This document shows positions 30,620 to 42,061 of a stretch of 64,000 bases of DNA, one piece after another. Source of the DNA: Aradus depressus (lineage: Eukaryota; Arthropoda; Insecta; Hemiptera; Aradidae); assembly GCA_963662175.1 (NCBI GenBank), contig OY759217.1, positions 8,620,562 to 8,684,561 of the forward strand, given 5' to 3'. Both the position numbers and the translations under genes were made by a program. Under the pieces are notes generated by a model. It did not search any database, was not told where the DNA came from, and worked only from the letters and a program-made list of their open reading frames with translations. Position 1 is the stretch's first letter. Each line of letters starts with the position of its first letter.

Positions 30620-31800
30620 GGGCTACCCATGGAATAAATTGGTAAGTCTAAATTCGTAACTTTTCAGTGTACCACTTTTTTTATTTTTGCATTAATCGTG
30701 TAAATCCAGTTTTTGGAATAAATAAATTATGTGTGCATCATGATATACCTTCCAAATCTATAAGAGTGAATGAAAATGAGTTACCAAATACCTCTTAGTT
30801 ACCAAATCATTCCCCATCACTTACCTAATTATTGACCACATTATCTCATTTCTGAAATACTCGTGAATGATGCCTATCTCTATCGCTGATTTAACCGAAT
30901 ACACCCTCTTCATTTGGAATAATTGAATAAATGGTTAAATGCAGTTATCTTGTGAATGATTCGTCAAAGAAGTAGATTAAGTTGATTTAACCGAGAACAT
31001 ACACAATTTTACGAGATAGCAAGAAACCCACATCTTTATAATTCCGAAAGTATTAGAGTCCTGAGCTCCCAACTTTTTCACAGTGCACAGATGGCTTGGG
31101 AGATGATCACAGTACACTTAACTCTTTTGGCCATTTTACGCCTTAACAACTTATTCTGCAACACAAAATTCTGAATTAAAATTCAAAAACTCATAAGTAG
31201 CATCGAATTTCTGACCGATTAATAGCTTCCCCTTATCTTCGTATGGCTAAAGAAGTAATAAAACTGATATAAACCTGTTTTTGCGATGATTATTTTTAAT
31301 TATATTCTAATTTGGTTCACACAGATTAGAGATGAATCATCCTCCTCTCAGACTCATTTCATACTGTCATTAGTGGGTATAAGAGAACATCTGACGCCAT
31401 CACATTTCTTTCTCATAGTCAGTATGAAATGAATTTGAACGATTGAAGAGGAAGATAGAGTGATCTGTACAATGGCGGTTGTCTTCACCAAAGTCCTGTA
31501 CATTTTTTTTTATAGAATTTTTATTGCCTACAATTAACTCCATACATCATAATGATACATCTTAACGGTTTAGCGTATGCAATAAATGGCGCTCGGACGG
31601 CCGTTTCTATTCTGACTTGCTTCATTTTTTCTATCACTTCTCAGATCCCTTTTGATAAAGCGTGATGATGCATAGCCTATGTACATGAGAAGTAATAAAG
31701 TTCCCAATAATGTAAAAACAATATCCAAATCGGTTAAATAGTTCTCGAGATTACTTCAAATACACAAACAAATTATCTCCCTTGACATACTACTATAGAG
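30620..31800. other. Stretch without recognised gene
   Basis: AT-rich sequence with repeated 'taccaaatac/taccaaatca' stretches and a REP-B scrap ('catcgaatttctgaccgatt', about 31200). No exon or element end is supported. Confidence 0.4.
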
Positions 31801-31807
31801 AATGACA

Positions 31808-31945
31808 GGTACCCTAGATGAATAAACCTAAATAGACAAAATTTAGGACTGCCACTGTAGAGTCGAGCTCATGTTCCCCATAGCTCTGGTAGTAGGCGAT
31901 ATGATCTCGTAGTTAAAGTCACATGAGTCACAATAACTAGTAGTA
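31808..31945 (+). repeat. SINE 3' half
   Basis: Body and tail modules ('aaatttaggactgccactgt', 'ggtagtaggcgatatgatct', 'catgagtcacaataacta') with no head. Confidence 0.7.
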
Positions 31946-32160
31946 TATATGATCAAAATGGCGGAGGCAATTTAGAATATATAGTAAAACTAGAAAGGCA
32001 ATGAATCAGGGCAATAGGTTGGTCAGATGCCAAAGCAGAGTGATTTCAGCCTTGGTAGGTTGTAGACAACACAAAATTGGACATGTTGGCACTTTGCCCA
32101 ATCTGCCCACTTGGGCTAAACTCACTGGGTAATGACCATCTGGGCAAACTGATATGGCCA

Positions 32161-33655
32161 ACCCTGTGTCTTGGAACACTACCTATGTCTTGGAACTCTA
32201 CCTGTGTCTTGGAACACTAACTGTGTCTTGGAACACTAACTGTGTCTTGGAACTCTACCTGTGTCTTGGAACACTACCTGTGTCTTGGAACACTACCTGT
32301 GTCTTGGAACACTACCTGTGTCTTGGAACACTACCTGTGTCTTGGAACACTACCTGTGTCTTGGAACACTACCTGTGTCTTGGAACTCTACCTGTGTCTT
32401 GGAACTCTACCTGTGTCTTGGAACACTACCTATGTCTTGGAACTCTACCTGTGTCTTGGAACACTACCTGTGTCTTGGAACACTACCTGTGTCTTGGAAC
32501 ACTACCTGTGTCTTGGAACTCTACCTGTGTCTTGGAACACTACCTATGTCTTGGAACACTACCTATGTCTTGGAACACTACCTGTGTCTTGGAACACTAC
32601 CTGTGTCTTGGAACACTACCTGTGTCTTGGAACTCTACCTGTGTCTTGGAACACTACCTATGTCTTGGAACACTACCTATGTCTTGGAACTCTACCTGTG
32701 TCTTGGAACACTACCTATGTCTTGGAACACTACCTATGTCTTGGAACACTACCTATGTCTTGGAACACTACCTATGTCTTGGAACACTACCTATGTCTTG
32801 GAACACTACCTGTGTCTTGGAACACTACCTGTGTCTTGGAACACTACCTGTGTCTTGGAACTCTACCTGTGTCTTGGAACACTACCTATGTCTTGGAACT
32901 CTACCTGTGTCTTGGAACTCTACCTGTGTCTTGGAACACTACCTGTGTCTTGGAACACTACCTGTGTCTTGGAACACTACCTGTGTCTTGGAACACTACC
33001 TGTGTCTTGGAACTCTACCTGTGTCTTGGAACACTACCTATGTCTTGGAACACTACCTATGTCTTGGAACACTACCTGTGTCTTGGAACACTACCTGTGT
33101 CTTGGAACACTACCTGTGTCTTGGAACTCTACCTGTGTCTTGGAACACTACCTATGTCTTGGAACACTACCTATGTCTTGGAACTCTACCTGTGTCTTGG
33201 AACACTACCTATGTCTTGGAACACTACCTATGTCTTGGAACACTACCTATGTCTTGGAACACTACCTATGTCTTGGAACACTACCTATGTCTTGGAACAC
33301 TACCTGTGTCTTGGAACACTACCTGTGTCTTGGAACACTACCTGTGTCTTGGAACTCTACCTGTGTCTTGGAACACTACCTATGTCTTGGAACTCTACCT
33401 GTGTCTTGGAACACTACCTGTGTCTTGGAACACTACCTGTGTCTTGGAACACTACCTGTGTCTTGGAACTCTACCTGTGTCTTGGAACTCTACCTGTGTC
33501 TTGGAACACTACCTATGTCTTGGAACTCTACCTGTGTCTTGGAACTCTACCTGTGTCTTGGAACACTAACTGTGTCTTGGAACACTAACTGTGTCTTGGA
33601 ACTCTACCTGTGTCTTGGAACATTACCTGTGTCTTGGAACACTACCTATCTGCTT
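32161..33655 (+). repeat. Minisatellite, 19-bp unit, about 78 copies, with higher-order repeat
   Basis: The unit is acctgtgtcttggaacact, varying almost only at two sites (g/a in ctgtg/ctatg; a/t in cact/ctct). Because 19 is not a multiple of 3, the same 19-residue peptide is read in all three plus frames, making three phantom ORFs of about 450-477 codons. The order of variants repeats with an offset of 494 bp (26 units): the run around 32629 matches that around 33123. There is no start context, signal or domain to support a gene. Confidence 0.95.
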
Positions 33656-33718
33656 AGGCTCCCCTCACTTGGATTCATTATTGTATTACTGTAGTATTAC
33701 TCATTTAACTTTATTTCT

Positions 33719-34013
33719 GAGGGCGCCAGTACCTCAGAGGTAGCTTGGTAGCTTACTGAACTCAATATTGAGAGTTCGAAACGCTGCCGAGACCCTTGAG
33801 TTTTGCATCTGGAAGGTAAAACAACTTTGATGGGATGTTAAGCTATGGTCCCGAGCCTATACGATGTCAGGAACTCGTTAAAGACACCTACCCTTTGTGA
33901 ATTAATCTAGGTAGATCGAATTTAGAACTACCAATGTAGAGTCGAGCTCATGTCCACCAGAGCGACAAAAGAGCTCTCTGGTAGTAGTCGATATGACCTC
34001 GTAGTCAAAAGCC
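33719..34013 (+). mobile_element. tRNA-derived SINE, diverged copy
   Basis: Head 'gggcgccagtacctcagagg' with 'gagagttcgaaac' as a decayed B box, then the body ('tatggtcccgagcctatacg') and the tail ('gatatgacctcgtagtcaaa'). Confidence 0.75.
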
Positions 34014-34034
34014 CATACAACTACTTCTCCAGCT

Positions 34035-34275
34035 GTATGATGTATAGGCGAAGTTATGTAATCGGTCAAAAATATGTTGAGTTTTCACCGGAATTCGATA
34101 GGGATTTCAGAATCCTCACTAAATTTTGTGTCGATACATATTACATCGGTAGTTATTATGGGTATTTCTGCTAAGCCATCTCCTAATCCCTCCTTCCCTT
34201 TTGCCAATTTGACTGGAAATTAAAAGGTTTCGTCTTTAGGGGGTTCTAAATACACATATAAAATTTCCTACACGT
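34035..34275 (+). repeat. REP-B copy
   Basis: Starts 'ggcgaagttatgtaatcggt' and includes 'tcactaaattttgtgtcgat'. Non-coding. Confidence 0.5.
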
Positions 34276-34731
34276 AGAAGCTGCGTTGTTAGCGGATTTC
34301 CTAGGGAATTGTGAACGACATAGCTCGGCTTCTAGTTCATGTATACGAACTCTTTATTGTTCAAATTGAAGAGAACTCTTCATAGTCTGTTTCTGAATGA
34401 ATAATAACGAATTGTTTAGAGCTAAATTATGATTTCTTTAAAGAAATCCCGCCCCTCCACTCCTACATTCGTTCTATCCGGGTTTCGAATTTTCTGTTTG
34501 AAGAACTTTATTTTACAAGAACCTTATTTTTTGAACCATATCAGAATACGCGTTCAGAAGTTATCGTGCGAACAAATAGTCGGAATAGTTGGAGGGAGAA
34601 TGAAAACGTATTTGATTAATTTGTGCTGGGGATGTACGTAGCAGGTGATTCTCCGAAGACTTTTTTTCTATTGTTGTGTAGATAATTGTGGGTTTTTCCA
34701 GACTCGCCTGATCGAGGCTCTGTAAAATGGT

Positions 34732-34979
34732 CTACAGCCTCATGGCCACTACTTTGTCTTCAAATGAAGACCTTCCCTCATCATATTGACCTTTCCACGC
34801 CAAAAAATTAATTTCTCCTTGTTTTGACCTTTGAAAAGATTGTCTGACTGATCTAGAGAAGAGACAGGCGCTTTGCCCTGAGTTTGGCATGATGGTGAAC
34901 AATTCAATTCTGTTAAATGACAATGTCCTAGAAGTACACTCAGCTGTTAAGGAGTCGAGCACAACTAGCACTACCAATA
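34732..34979 (-). CDS. Possible orphan exon (unknown)
   Basis: A minus frame of 81 codons follows an acceptor-like TTTTTTTTTAG (34990-34980). It begins with a hydrophobic run (VLVVLVVLDSLTA) and continues ECTSRTLSFNRIELFTIMPN without recognised motif to a TAG. It could be the second part of a signal peptide and a small secreted protein, but no first exon, homologue or conservation is visible. Chance is a fair alternative, especially as a LINE relic lies immediately upstream. Confidence 0.2.
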
Positions 34980-34999
34980 CGCTAAAAAAAAATTTCCGT

Positions 35000-35160
35000 T
35001 GTCAAAATTTTCTACTAGTGACTAAGAGCGTCTCTCTTTCCATTCGCTGTAACAGCCGAATTTTTCGAAAGGGCTTACTTGGACCTTCCTTGGCTAGTCG
35101 GTCTGTCTCTTCGTTTCCCTGGACCCTCGAACCCAGTAGAGTCCCCTATTTTGGAAACTT
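35000..35160 (-). pseudogene. LINE RNase H-domain fragment
   Basis: The minus strand reads VQGNEETDRLAKEGPSKPF (about 35125-35068), the RNase H motif GNExADxLAKEG, found in I/R1/Jockey-type LINEs just before their C-terminus. A stop lies a few codons upstream, so this is a relic of about 150 bp. Confidence 0.6.
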
Positions 35161-35224
35161 TAATGCCCCGTGAATGGGCGAATGCTTAATAATGTTTAAA
35201 TTATTTTTATTCTCATTGAATTTC

Positions 35225-36510
35225 ATTTTACTTCCCCAGCTATACTTACTAAGTATAGGGAAGTTATGAAATCAGTCAAAAATTCGATGCTTAGTTTTCA
35301 ACAGAATTTCATGTTTTCCAACCTCCTGAATTCAAAAATAAAAATGTCTGTCTGTCTGAGTTTCTGTGTGCGTGTCAGTGAGCACGATAGAATGAATATC
35401 TACATCTAGTATTTTATGTTATATGTGTAACCAGAACCCTCTAAAAACGACACCTTTTGATTTTCAGGCAAACCGACCATAAGAAAGTGGGGATTAGAAG
35501 GGCCTTAACAAAAAGAACCTAATAACTGCCCTTGTAATGAATGTATTTACATGAGATTAGAAGGGCCTTAACAAAAAGAACCTAATAACTGCCCTTGTAA
35601 TGAATGTACTTACATGAGATTAGAAGGGCCTTAACAAAAAGAACCTAATAACTGCCCTTGTAATGAATGTAATTACATGACATTAGAAGGGCCTTAACAA
35701 AAAGAACCTAATAACTGCTGTTGGATTTGGGTACAGGTTAAATGAGAACTTCGAGTAGAACAAGAGATATATTTATTTGGACAACACCCTTATTACAAAA
35801 CCGCGTGGTAACGAACACAAAGTCAGTTGTTCAATAATAAGTCCCATACCGCTTGGGAACTACACAAGTCACTCACTTACTGTGCTTGGTAACAGACGAC
35901 TCACTTTATACCCGCGTGGTAATAACCAACTCACTTCCGCATGGTAACTAACGACTCACCTTATACCCGCGTGGTAATAAGGACGAATCCATTCCGCACA
36001 CCGCGTGCTGGCTCAACCCAGACTCTCAGTCCACCCCGCGTGGTGACCAACTGGTCCCTCTCGTTGTTAAGAGACGACTCACTTTATACCCGCGTGGTAA
36101 CAGCCAACTCAACCAACTCAGTCCACCCCGCGTGGTGCCCAACTGCTTACTGACTCATGTAGTTCAAGAGTCCCGCCGACTCCTATCGATTGTCTCGGCG
36201 TGTTCCCGAATTCACCCACACTCAACTCGCGACTTAACAACTGCCCTTGTAATGAATGTATTTACATGAGATTTCATATGTAAATTTAAAGCCCTATAAG
36301 GACGACACTTAGTAATTTTCAGCGGAATCAGCAGAAGAGGAGAGATCAGAGGGGGCTCAACTCACAAATGATTTCATGAATTTATTGTATTTCAATTCAA
36401 AACCCCGTAAGGATGGCTACTTGTCAATTTTCCGCGAAATCGGTCGAATGAAAGAGGAGGGCAGAGAAGAGGGGCTCGACTTAAGTAGCCGATGTTATGA
36501 ATGTTTTATT
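35225..36510 (+). repeat. REP-B copy with ~63-bp tandem repeats, split by a solo LTR
   Basis: The typical head ('aagttatgaaatcagtcaaa', 'gtgagcacgatagaatgaat') leads into four copies of a unit of about 63 bp ('gattagaagggccttaacaa' + 'aaagaacctaataactgccc' + 'ttgtaatgaatgta' ...). The array is interrupted at 35719-36239 by a solo LTR and resumes at 36240 ('actgcccttgtaatgaatgt'). Confidence 0.75.
35719..36239. mobile_element. Solo LTR (521 bp) with 5-bp target duplication
   Basis: The insert starts TGTTGGATTTGGG and ends CGCGACTTAACA, with ACTGC on both sides (35714-35718 and 36240-36244). TGTT...AACA ends and a 5-bp duplication fit Bel/Pao or Ty3/gypsy LTRs. It interrupts a tandem repeat, so the empty site can be read directly. 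Internally a 'cccgcgtggtaa' motif recurs about nine times. There is no internal coding region, so recombination between LTRs has probably removed it. Confidence 0.75.
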
Positions 36511-36689
36511 TACTGGGGTCATTCGTTATTTACTGTGTATTCATCATCCCGGAAGGGAGGTTTATGTATGAAATAGAGCTCTCAATTCGAACCTGTGATT
36601 GTAGTGTGTTCATGCAACCAAACCTATACGCACTAGCGGCCACCATGGCCCCTGATCTTCATGTAGTTTTGCTTACAATAAAGTAGTAA

Positions 36690-37135
36690 AAATAACAAAA
36701 AGTTGTCGGTGAATCACCGGCTATGTACTTCCCCAGCACGAATTAATCACTTACGTTTTTGCTCTCCCTCCAAAACCAATCTACCGCCCCAAATCTATAG
36801 TTGTCTTACATAGAGGCTTCGGAAGTAAATTTTGTGTCGAACATTCATTAAATTGGTTTTGAGGAGCCCTCCTTTCATCCCCTCATTCCCTTTGGCCGAT
36901 TCGTGCTGAAAATTATTAGTGGACGTCTTTTCGGGGTTTTGAATTTACATATGAAATTGCATTTTGATACAGCTGCACATATTAAAGTTTTTGGGTTAAG
37001 CCTTCCTTGTTCACAGACACTCTCATACGCAGACATTTTTTTATTTTTTTCATTTTTGGAATCAAGGGGTTGGAAATCATGACATCCCGGTGAAAACTGA
37101 TTTCATAACTTCCCCTATACTGCGTATAGCTGGTG
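36690..37135 (-). repeat. REP-B copy
   Basis: Minus-orientation copy from 'gtcggtgaatcaccggctat' to 'cccctatactgcgtatagct'. The stretch 37140-37500 holds nothing recognised. Confidence 0.55.
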
Positions 37136-37512
37136 AAGCAAAAAATAGTAATGTAAATAAATTGGTAAATTGCTTTCTGAGGAAGTGCGGCAACATAGTT
37201 GAATAATTTACACTGAGGAAGTAGGTTCTTTTTCTTTTTGTTCCTCTTCCAGAAGGGAAGGTTTACTCTGGAGTATATTCTCCAGAGGTTCCAGAGGGTG
37301 CTGACTCGTCTCTTTCAGGATCATCTTCCTTCCAGACCTAATGAAATTTCCTTCCCCCTCCTCCCTTCCATAGGAAGAGAGGGGAGAACACAATAGCCCC
37401 CAGATTAGCCCCTACTCTCAGAAGAATATAATCTCAGTCAAAACCATTCCCCACCCCCATCCCCTCTCATTCTATAACTAATTTACTTTTGGTTAGTGAA
37501 GCATTTTTAATC

Positions 37513-37517
<5 letters not shown>

Positions 37518-37564
<47 letters not shown>
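37518..37564. repeat. (TA)n microsatellite
   Basis: An uninterrupted TA run of about 47 bp. Confidence 0.95.
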
Positions 37565-37566
<2 letters not shown>

Positions 37567-37579
37567 TAATAATATTATT

Positions 37580-38460
37580 GTATGGTTTGCCTGTATTCCA
37601 TAGTTAGAGGCCATATATCCATATTAGGCGTAAAAATAGTCTTGTAAATTGTTGGCAGTAGGAAGTCAAAGTAGTCTTCGTTGTAGTCCATAACGTCGGT
37701 GTGAGTTCCACGCGAGTCTACTATGTATGTAGTCTACTAATATCTTTAGAATACCATTCCACTTACACAGCAGACGGACGTGGAACTCACATGCAAGAGT
37801 TAGACTGACGTTATGGACTACTACAAATACTACTTTTTTTTCTTTTTTTTTTTTTCGAGTGTTTCAGACCCCTGTGGGCCAACACCACTCGTCCGCCGCG
37901 TAGAAGGGAAATATGTCTGGTTTTAATTATATTTATTAACTAGGACAACGCCACGGACCGAAGCAATCGGTTGGATCCTCCAACCTTTCTTATCGGTGTT
38001 TCCCGAGAGACCTCAGGACCAGGGCATCTATGTTTCATGGCTGCATTGCGCCGAGGATGGTGTTACAGCACCCCCGGAACCACGTTATACTGCCTTCTTC
38101 ACCCTCCGCCAGGAGACGACGAATCGACTCAACTCTAGGTAATCATTCTCACTCATCAGCTTGCGAGGGTTCAGTCCCAGGTACGAAGACTACTTGCACT
38201 TTCTACTGTCAACAATTTGGAAGACTATAATACGCCCAATATGGATGATATATGGCCTCAAACAATGGAGTATCCAAGCTTCCCAGTCTAATGTCCTCTG
38301 TCGAATTGTAAATACACCCTTCTACGATACCAATAAATTACTCCACAAAGATCTAAATATCCCAACGGTCCAATCCCGATTCTTAACCTTCCTTAATAAA
38401 CGTTTATCCCATGGTAAACCATTTGCACATATCTTATCTCAAAAACACTAAACTGCCTTC
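37580..38460 (+). pseudogene. Jockey-type LINE C-terminal fragments
   Basis: The plus frame around 38221-38451 reads IIRPIWMIYGLKQWS, then QASQSNVLCRIVNTPFYDTN and KLLHKDLNIPTVQSRFLTFL. It matches the end of the intact ORF2 at 57.5-57.8 kb and the relics at 4.9-5.6 kb. Shorter pieces of the same region occur in inverted order at 37580-37700 (minus) and 37745-37830 (plus). All are broken. Confidence 0.65.
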
Positions 38461-38869
38461 TCATTTCACCTTAAGATCAGGACTGTCCAGAGACAACACA
38501 AAACCCAGCCTTATCCAATGTTAATGAAGAAGAGATACCATGGCGGCTATTGTTACTGACTTCTAATTCTTTTTTAATTATATCCCCCCTCACCAAGTAT
38601 ATAATTGAATATTGAACTTGTGGTATTATCCAGAGATAGCCATAATGAAAGCTCCAAAACTTGTTCTGTATTAGCTTTGAGCAGGTTTAAGGTTTTGCTA
38701 ACTTTTTTCCCCTCGCTCCTGTTGAATAAGTAGCAAGAATTCTCGGGCCGGAACCCCGCCCTTATCTCCTTAAACCCAAACTTCCACTTCCTTTCCAAGA
38801 TAATAAATTAAAAAGAAGAAAAAAAAAAAAAAAATGATACTACGTTTATATACAACCTTCTTTTTAACA

Positions 38870-39900
38870 AAAATTTAACAATTTTAATCGAGCTTGGTTC
38901 GTTGCACTCATCGTACTGCTAATGTAACGAAGCCTAAATTCAAAATTGTCTTATTTTTACAGACACCCCTCAGAACAGTTTGTTGTGTTAGGGTGGACAA
39001 TCTAGCGGCATTGCTCTATTGAAGTGGTTTTTTCAGAAAATATGCGGAATCGGGGCCACGAGGTTCACCAGTATCTTACATTTCTTCCTCGGTTATTTTA
39101 GCTAGATCTAATCAGAAAATATTTTTCATCTTACGATGAAGAGGGCACAGGTAGCTCAGTGGTATGCGTGCTTGCTTACTGTACACAAGATCGCGGGTTA
39201 GAAAATTGGTGAGCAGGCAATTTTCGCATATTTCTCAAAAAATCATATTAATTCAGTATTGAGAAGAGACGAGAAATATATTCTGATTAGGTTCAGCTAA
39301 AATAAGAAGAGATCTAAGATATTGGTGGACTTTGTGGCCCCGATTCCGCATATTTTCTGAAAAACCACTTCAATAGAGCAATGTCCGGAGATCGGCTACA
39401 CCCAGATACGATGATAGGCTACCGTAACAAGAGGAAGAAATGTAAGATAATGGTGGATTTCGTGGCCCCGGTTCCGCATATTTTCTGAAAAACCATTTCA
39501 ATAGAGCAATGAGGCTAGAATGTCCAACCAGATTCGATGATAGATGATATTCAACGATAGGTAAAGATGGAAAATTTACTCTGGTTGGTTCTAACCAAAA
39601 CAGCTGAAGACATTTAAGATGTGGTGTTCAGCAAACCTTTCTGAGGCGGTTCTGCACAATGGGTGCAACGAACCGAGCTCGACCACAAATATTTCAAATT
39701 TCTGCATTGGTTATTTCAGTTATTTCTTCTTCGGTTATTTTAGCTAGGACTAATCAGAAAATATTTTCGTTTATTTACAGTCTTCTCTTTTAACAAACAA
39801 AAATGTAACAATTTTAATCGAGCACGGTTCGTTGCACTCATCGTATTGCTAGTGCAATAAGGTCAAAATTCAAAAGTAACTTCTTTTTACAAGAGCACCA
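38870..39900. repeat. Composite dispersed repeat region
   Basis: 'caattttaatcgagcttggt' + 'tcgttgcactcatcgtactg' (about 38878) recurs directly at about 39806. 'attgctctattgaagtggtt' + 'ttttcagaaaatatgcgg' (about 39010) recurs inverted at about 39340 and 39470. A SINE tRNA-like head (gtagctcagtggtatgcgtg) is embedded at about 39140-39200. It is non-coding and the class is unknown. Confidence 0.5.
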
Positions 39901-40123
39901 CAGAAAAATGGCGTAATACATCCCCTGAGAATAATAACATAAGAAATAAACAAAAGAATACGAGTATCAACCAATTGAGACAGAATAAAAAAAGAAGACT
40001 AGGAATAAATATTAAATATAAATGACAGGCAATGATTAAAACAACTTGAACTTATTTCGTTCGTGATAACTTCTACAAAAATGGAACCGATTTTAATGTT
40101 TCTTTGTGTGAAATATTTGTTTC

Positions 40124-40297
40124 AGTGAAAGACCCCTGCCCTAGGTGAATAAAAATTTAGGATAGGCAAAATTTAGGACTCCCACAGTAGAATCGGGCTC
40201 ATGTCCACCAGAGTGACGAAAAAGCGCTCTGGTAGTAGGCGATATGACCTCGTAGTTGAAGCCCGGGCATGAGTCATGAAACCTAACCTAACCTATA
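40124..40297 (+). repeat. SINE 3' half with AACCT tail
   Basis: Body and tail modules in good condition, ending 'gggcatgagtcatgaaacct' and then aacctaacct. The tail is a short AACCT repeat rather than poly-A. Confidence 0.75.
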
Positions 40298-40299
40298 AA

Positions 40300-40675
40300 A
40301 AAGGGAATTCTTCTTTGAATCACCGACAATGCACTTCCCCAGCTCGAATTAATCAACTAAAATTTCTCTATCCCTCTGGAACCATCTCATCCGTCACTCT
40401 CCTTCCGCGGCTTCCTACAAATCCTCCCTCTTTCAATTCCTTCCAACAATCCTCTCCCTCTGATTAGTCTTTCATTCCCCTTCCTCATTATTTTCCCGCT
40501 CTTCAACACCACTTTTTATTATTTCTGTATTTGTTGTATTTTATTTTTATTCTATATATTTTTTTTTTAATTTAATTTATTTTCAATATATTTTTTTTGA
40601 CCTATTTTTGTTCAGTCCCTTCTGAGAGAACTTGTAATACTTATATATTTATATTACACACTTAATATTGTTTAT
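40300..40675. other. Stretch without recognised gene
   Basis: A REP-B scrap ('caatgcacttccccagctcg') followed by T-rich sequence. The small ORF at 40276-40467 lies in this and is not credible. Confidence 0.4.
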
Positions 40676-40679
40676 TGCA

Positions 40680-41395
40680 CAAAAAAATATATAAATAAAC
40701 TACGGTTTCGGCATTACACCATCGTCAGGTTTAGTTGTAAACTAAGACCCGACGATGGTGTAATGCCGAAACCGTAGTTTATTACTACCTAAATAAACTT
40801 GACGATGGTGTAATGCCGAAACCGTAGTTTATTACTACCTAAATAAACCTGACGACGGTGTAATGCCGAAACCGTAGTTTATTACTACCTAAATAAACTT
40901 GACGATGGTGTAATGCCGAAACCGTAGTTTATTACTACCTAAATAAACCTGACGATGGTGTAATGCCGAAACCGTAGTTTATTACTACCTAAATAAACCT
41001 GACGATGGATGGTGTAATGCCGAAACCGTAGTTTATTACTACCTAAATAAACCTGACGATGGTGTAATGCCGAAACCGTAGTTTATTACTACATAAATAA
41101 ACCTGACGATGGTGTAATGCCGAAACCGTTGTTTATTACTACATAAATAAACCTGACGATGGTGTAATGCCGAAACCGTTGTTTATTACTACCTAAATAA
41201 ACTTGACGATGGTGTAATGCCGAAACTGTAGTTTATTACTACCTAAATAAACCTGACGATGGTGTAATGCCGAAACCGTTGTTTATTACTACATAAATAA
41301 ACCTGACGATGGTGTAATGCCGAAACTGTAGTTTAGATATACATTTTTTTGGAATAGACAATATTTCAAAAGGGATGTTTGTTTTATTCATTTAT
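40680..41395 (+). mobile_element. Penelope-type terminal region with inverted unit and tandem array
   Basis: One minus-oriented hammerhead-like unit (about 40695-40740) faces a 12-unit plus-strand array (40751-41338). After the array comes the 'ggaatagacaatatttcaaa' module, also seen at the PLE termini at 1.7 and 26.2 kb. No PLE coding sequence is present here; only the terminal module has been amplified. Confidence 0.6.
40751..41338 (+). ncRNA. Tandem array of 12 hammerhead-ribozyme-like units, 50-bp period
   Basis: Units start (GACG) at 40751, 40801, 40851, 40901, 40951, 41001, 41055, 41105, 41155, 41205, 41255 and 41305; one has a 4-bp insertion (41001). Each reads (C)TGACGA, one extra T, stem II GGTG-TAA-TGCC (two G-U pairs), GAAA, a minimal stem III (ACCGT), A, then GTTTATT. 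GTTTATT pairs exactly with AATAAAC, which lies directly before the next CTGACGA, forming a 7-bp stem I. The CTGACGA core is intact in 8 of 12 units; in 3 the first C is T and in 1 the T is C. Cleavage is predicted after ccgtA, releasing 50-nt RNAs. The fold is read by eye, not computed. Confidence 0.65.
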
Positions 41396-41399
41396 TCCC

Positions 41400-42060
41400 T
41401 TATTTACATCAGTTTTTCTTAAATTCATTTTATCTCAAACCTTATCTGGGCCTTCTCCCTCTCTTCTATAGTCAGCCATTAAAATGTATTCTACTCTATC
41501 AATTTTTAATATATTTACTTTTCTTCTCTGTATTTATATAGATACATTAATTATCTTCTGAACTAAACTGTTTACTTTATTTATATTATTGTTTTCTAGC
41601 CTAATAACGGTTCGATTTTTCTGGTTGAAAAACTTGATTTTACACAATACAATTACACAATAACTAGAAACATATTTTTTTTTTTTTTATTGTGGATCAA
41701 AAAAAAAACCGAACAACCCAAAGTTGTATGTTAACTGGAATTTTGCCATAATGTGTAAGTTTTGATATAAGTAGACTTACATACCCACGGCCTCCTCAAT
41801 AATCCTTGGCCACGCCTATCTGTCCAGATCAGCTGTCCATGGTTGTCCTCGACCCAACCCCTGTTTACTCCACAACTTCCAAGAGACTCTTCTCTCTCTC
41901 TTCTTGTTTCTTTGACAGTCTGTTTCCAACTTGGACCAAGTTCTTGTCGATACCGTTTTGGAGGAGTCCTTCTCAAGAAGTGGACGGGCTGTACTAACAA
42001 AATACCCAGAGCTCCTCAACTTATTCACCTTAAGCAATTCTACTAATTTACCAATTATTT
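41400..42060. other. Stretch without recognised gene
   Basis: T-rich sequence; overlapping short ORFs at 41731-42046 on both strands have no motif. Nothing else is supported. Confidence 0.4.
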
Positions 42061-42061
42061 T

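Noticed and set aside
32154..33694. Three overlapping ORFs of 448-477 codons with a Trp/Cys/Leu repeat peptide
   Set aside because: They are the three forward readings of a 19-bp minisatellite; there is no signal, domain or unique flank.
39140..39200. A tRNA gene
   Set aside because: The A and B boxes belong to a SINE head; no acceptor stem or consistent cloverleaf follows. The same holds for the heads at 43.8, 45.5, 48.3, 49.8, 52.0, 62.0 and 62.9 kb.
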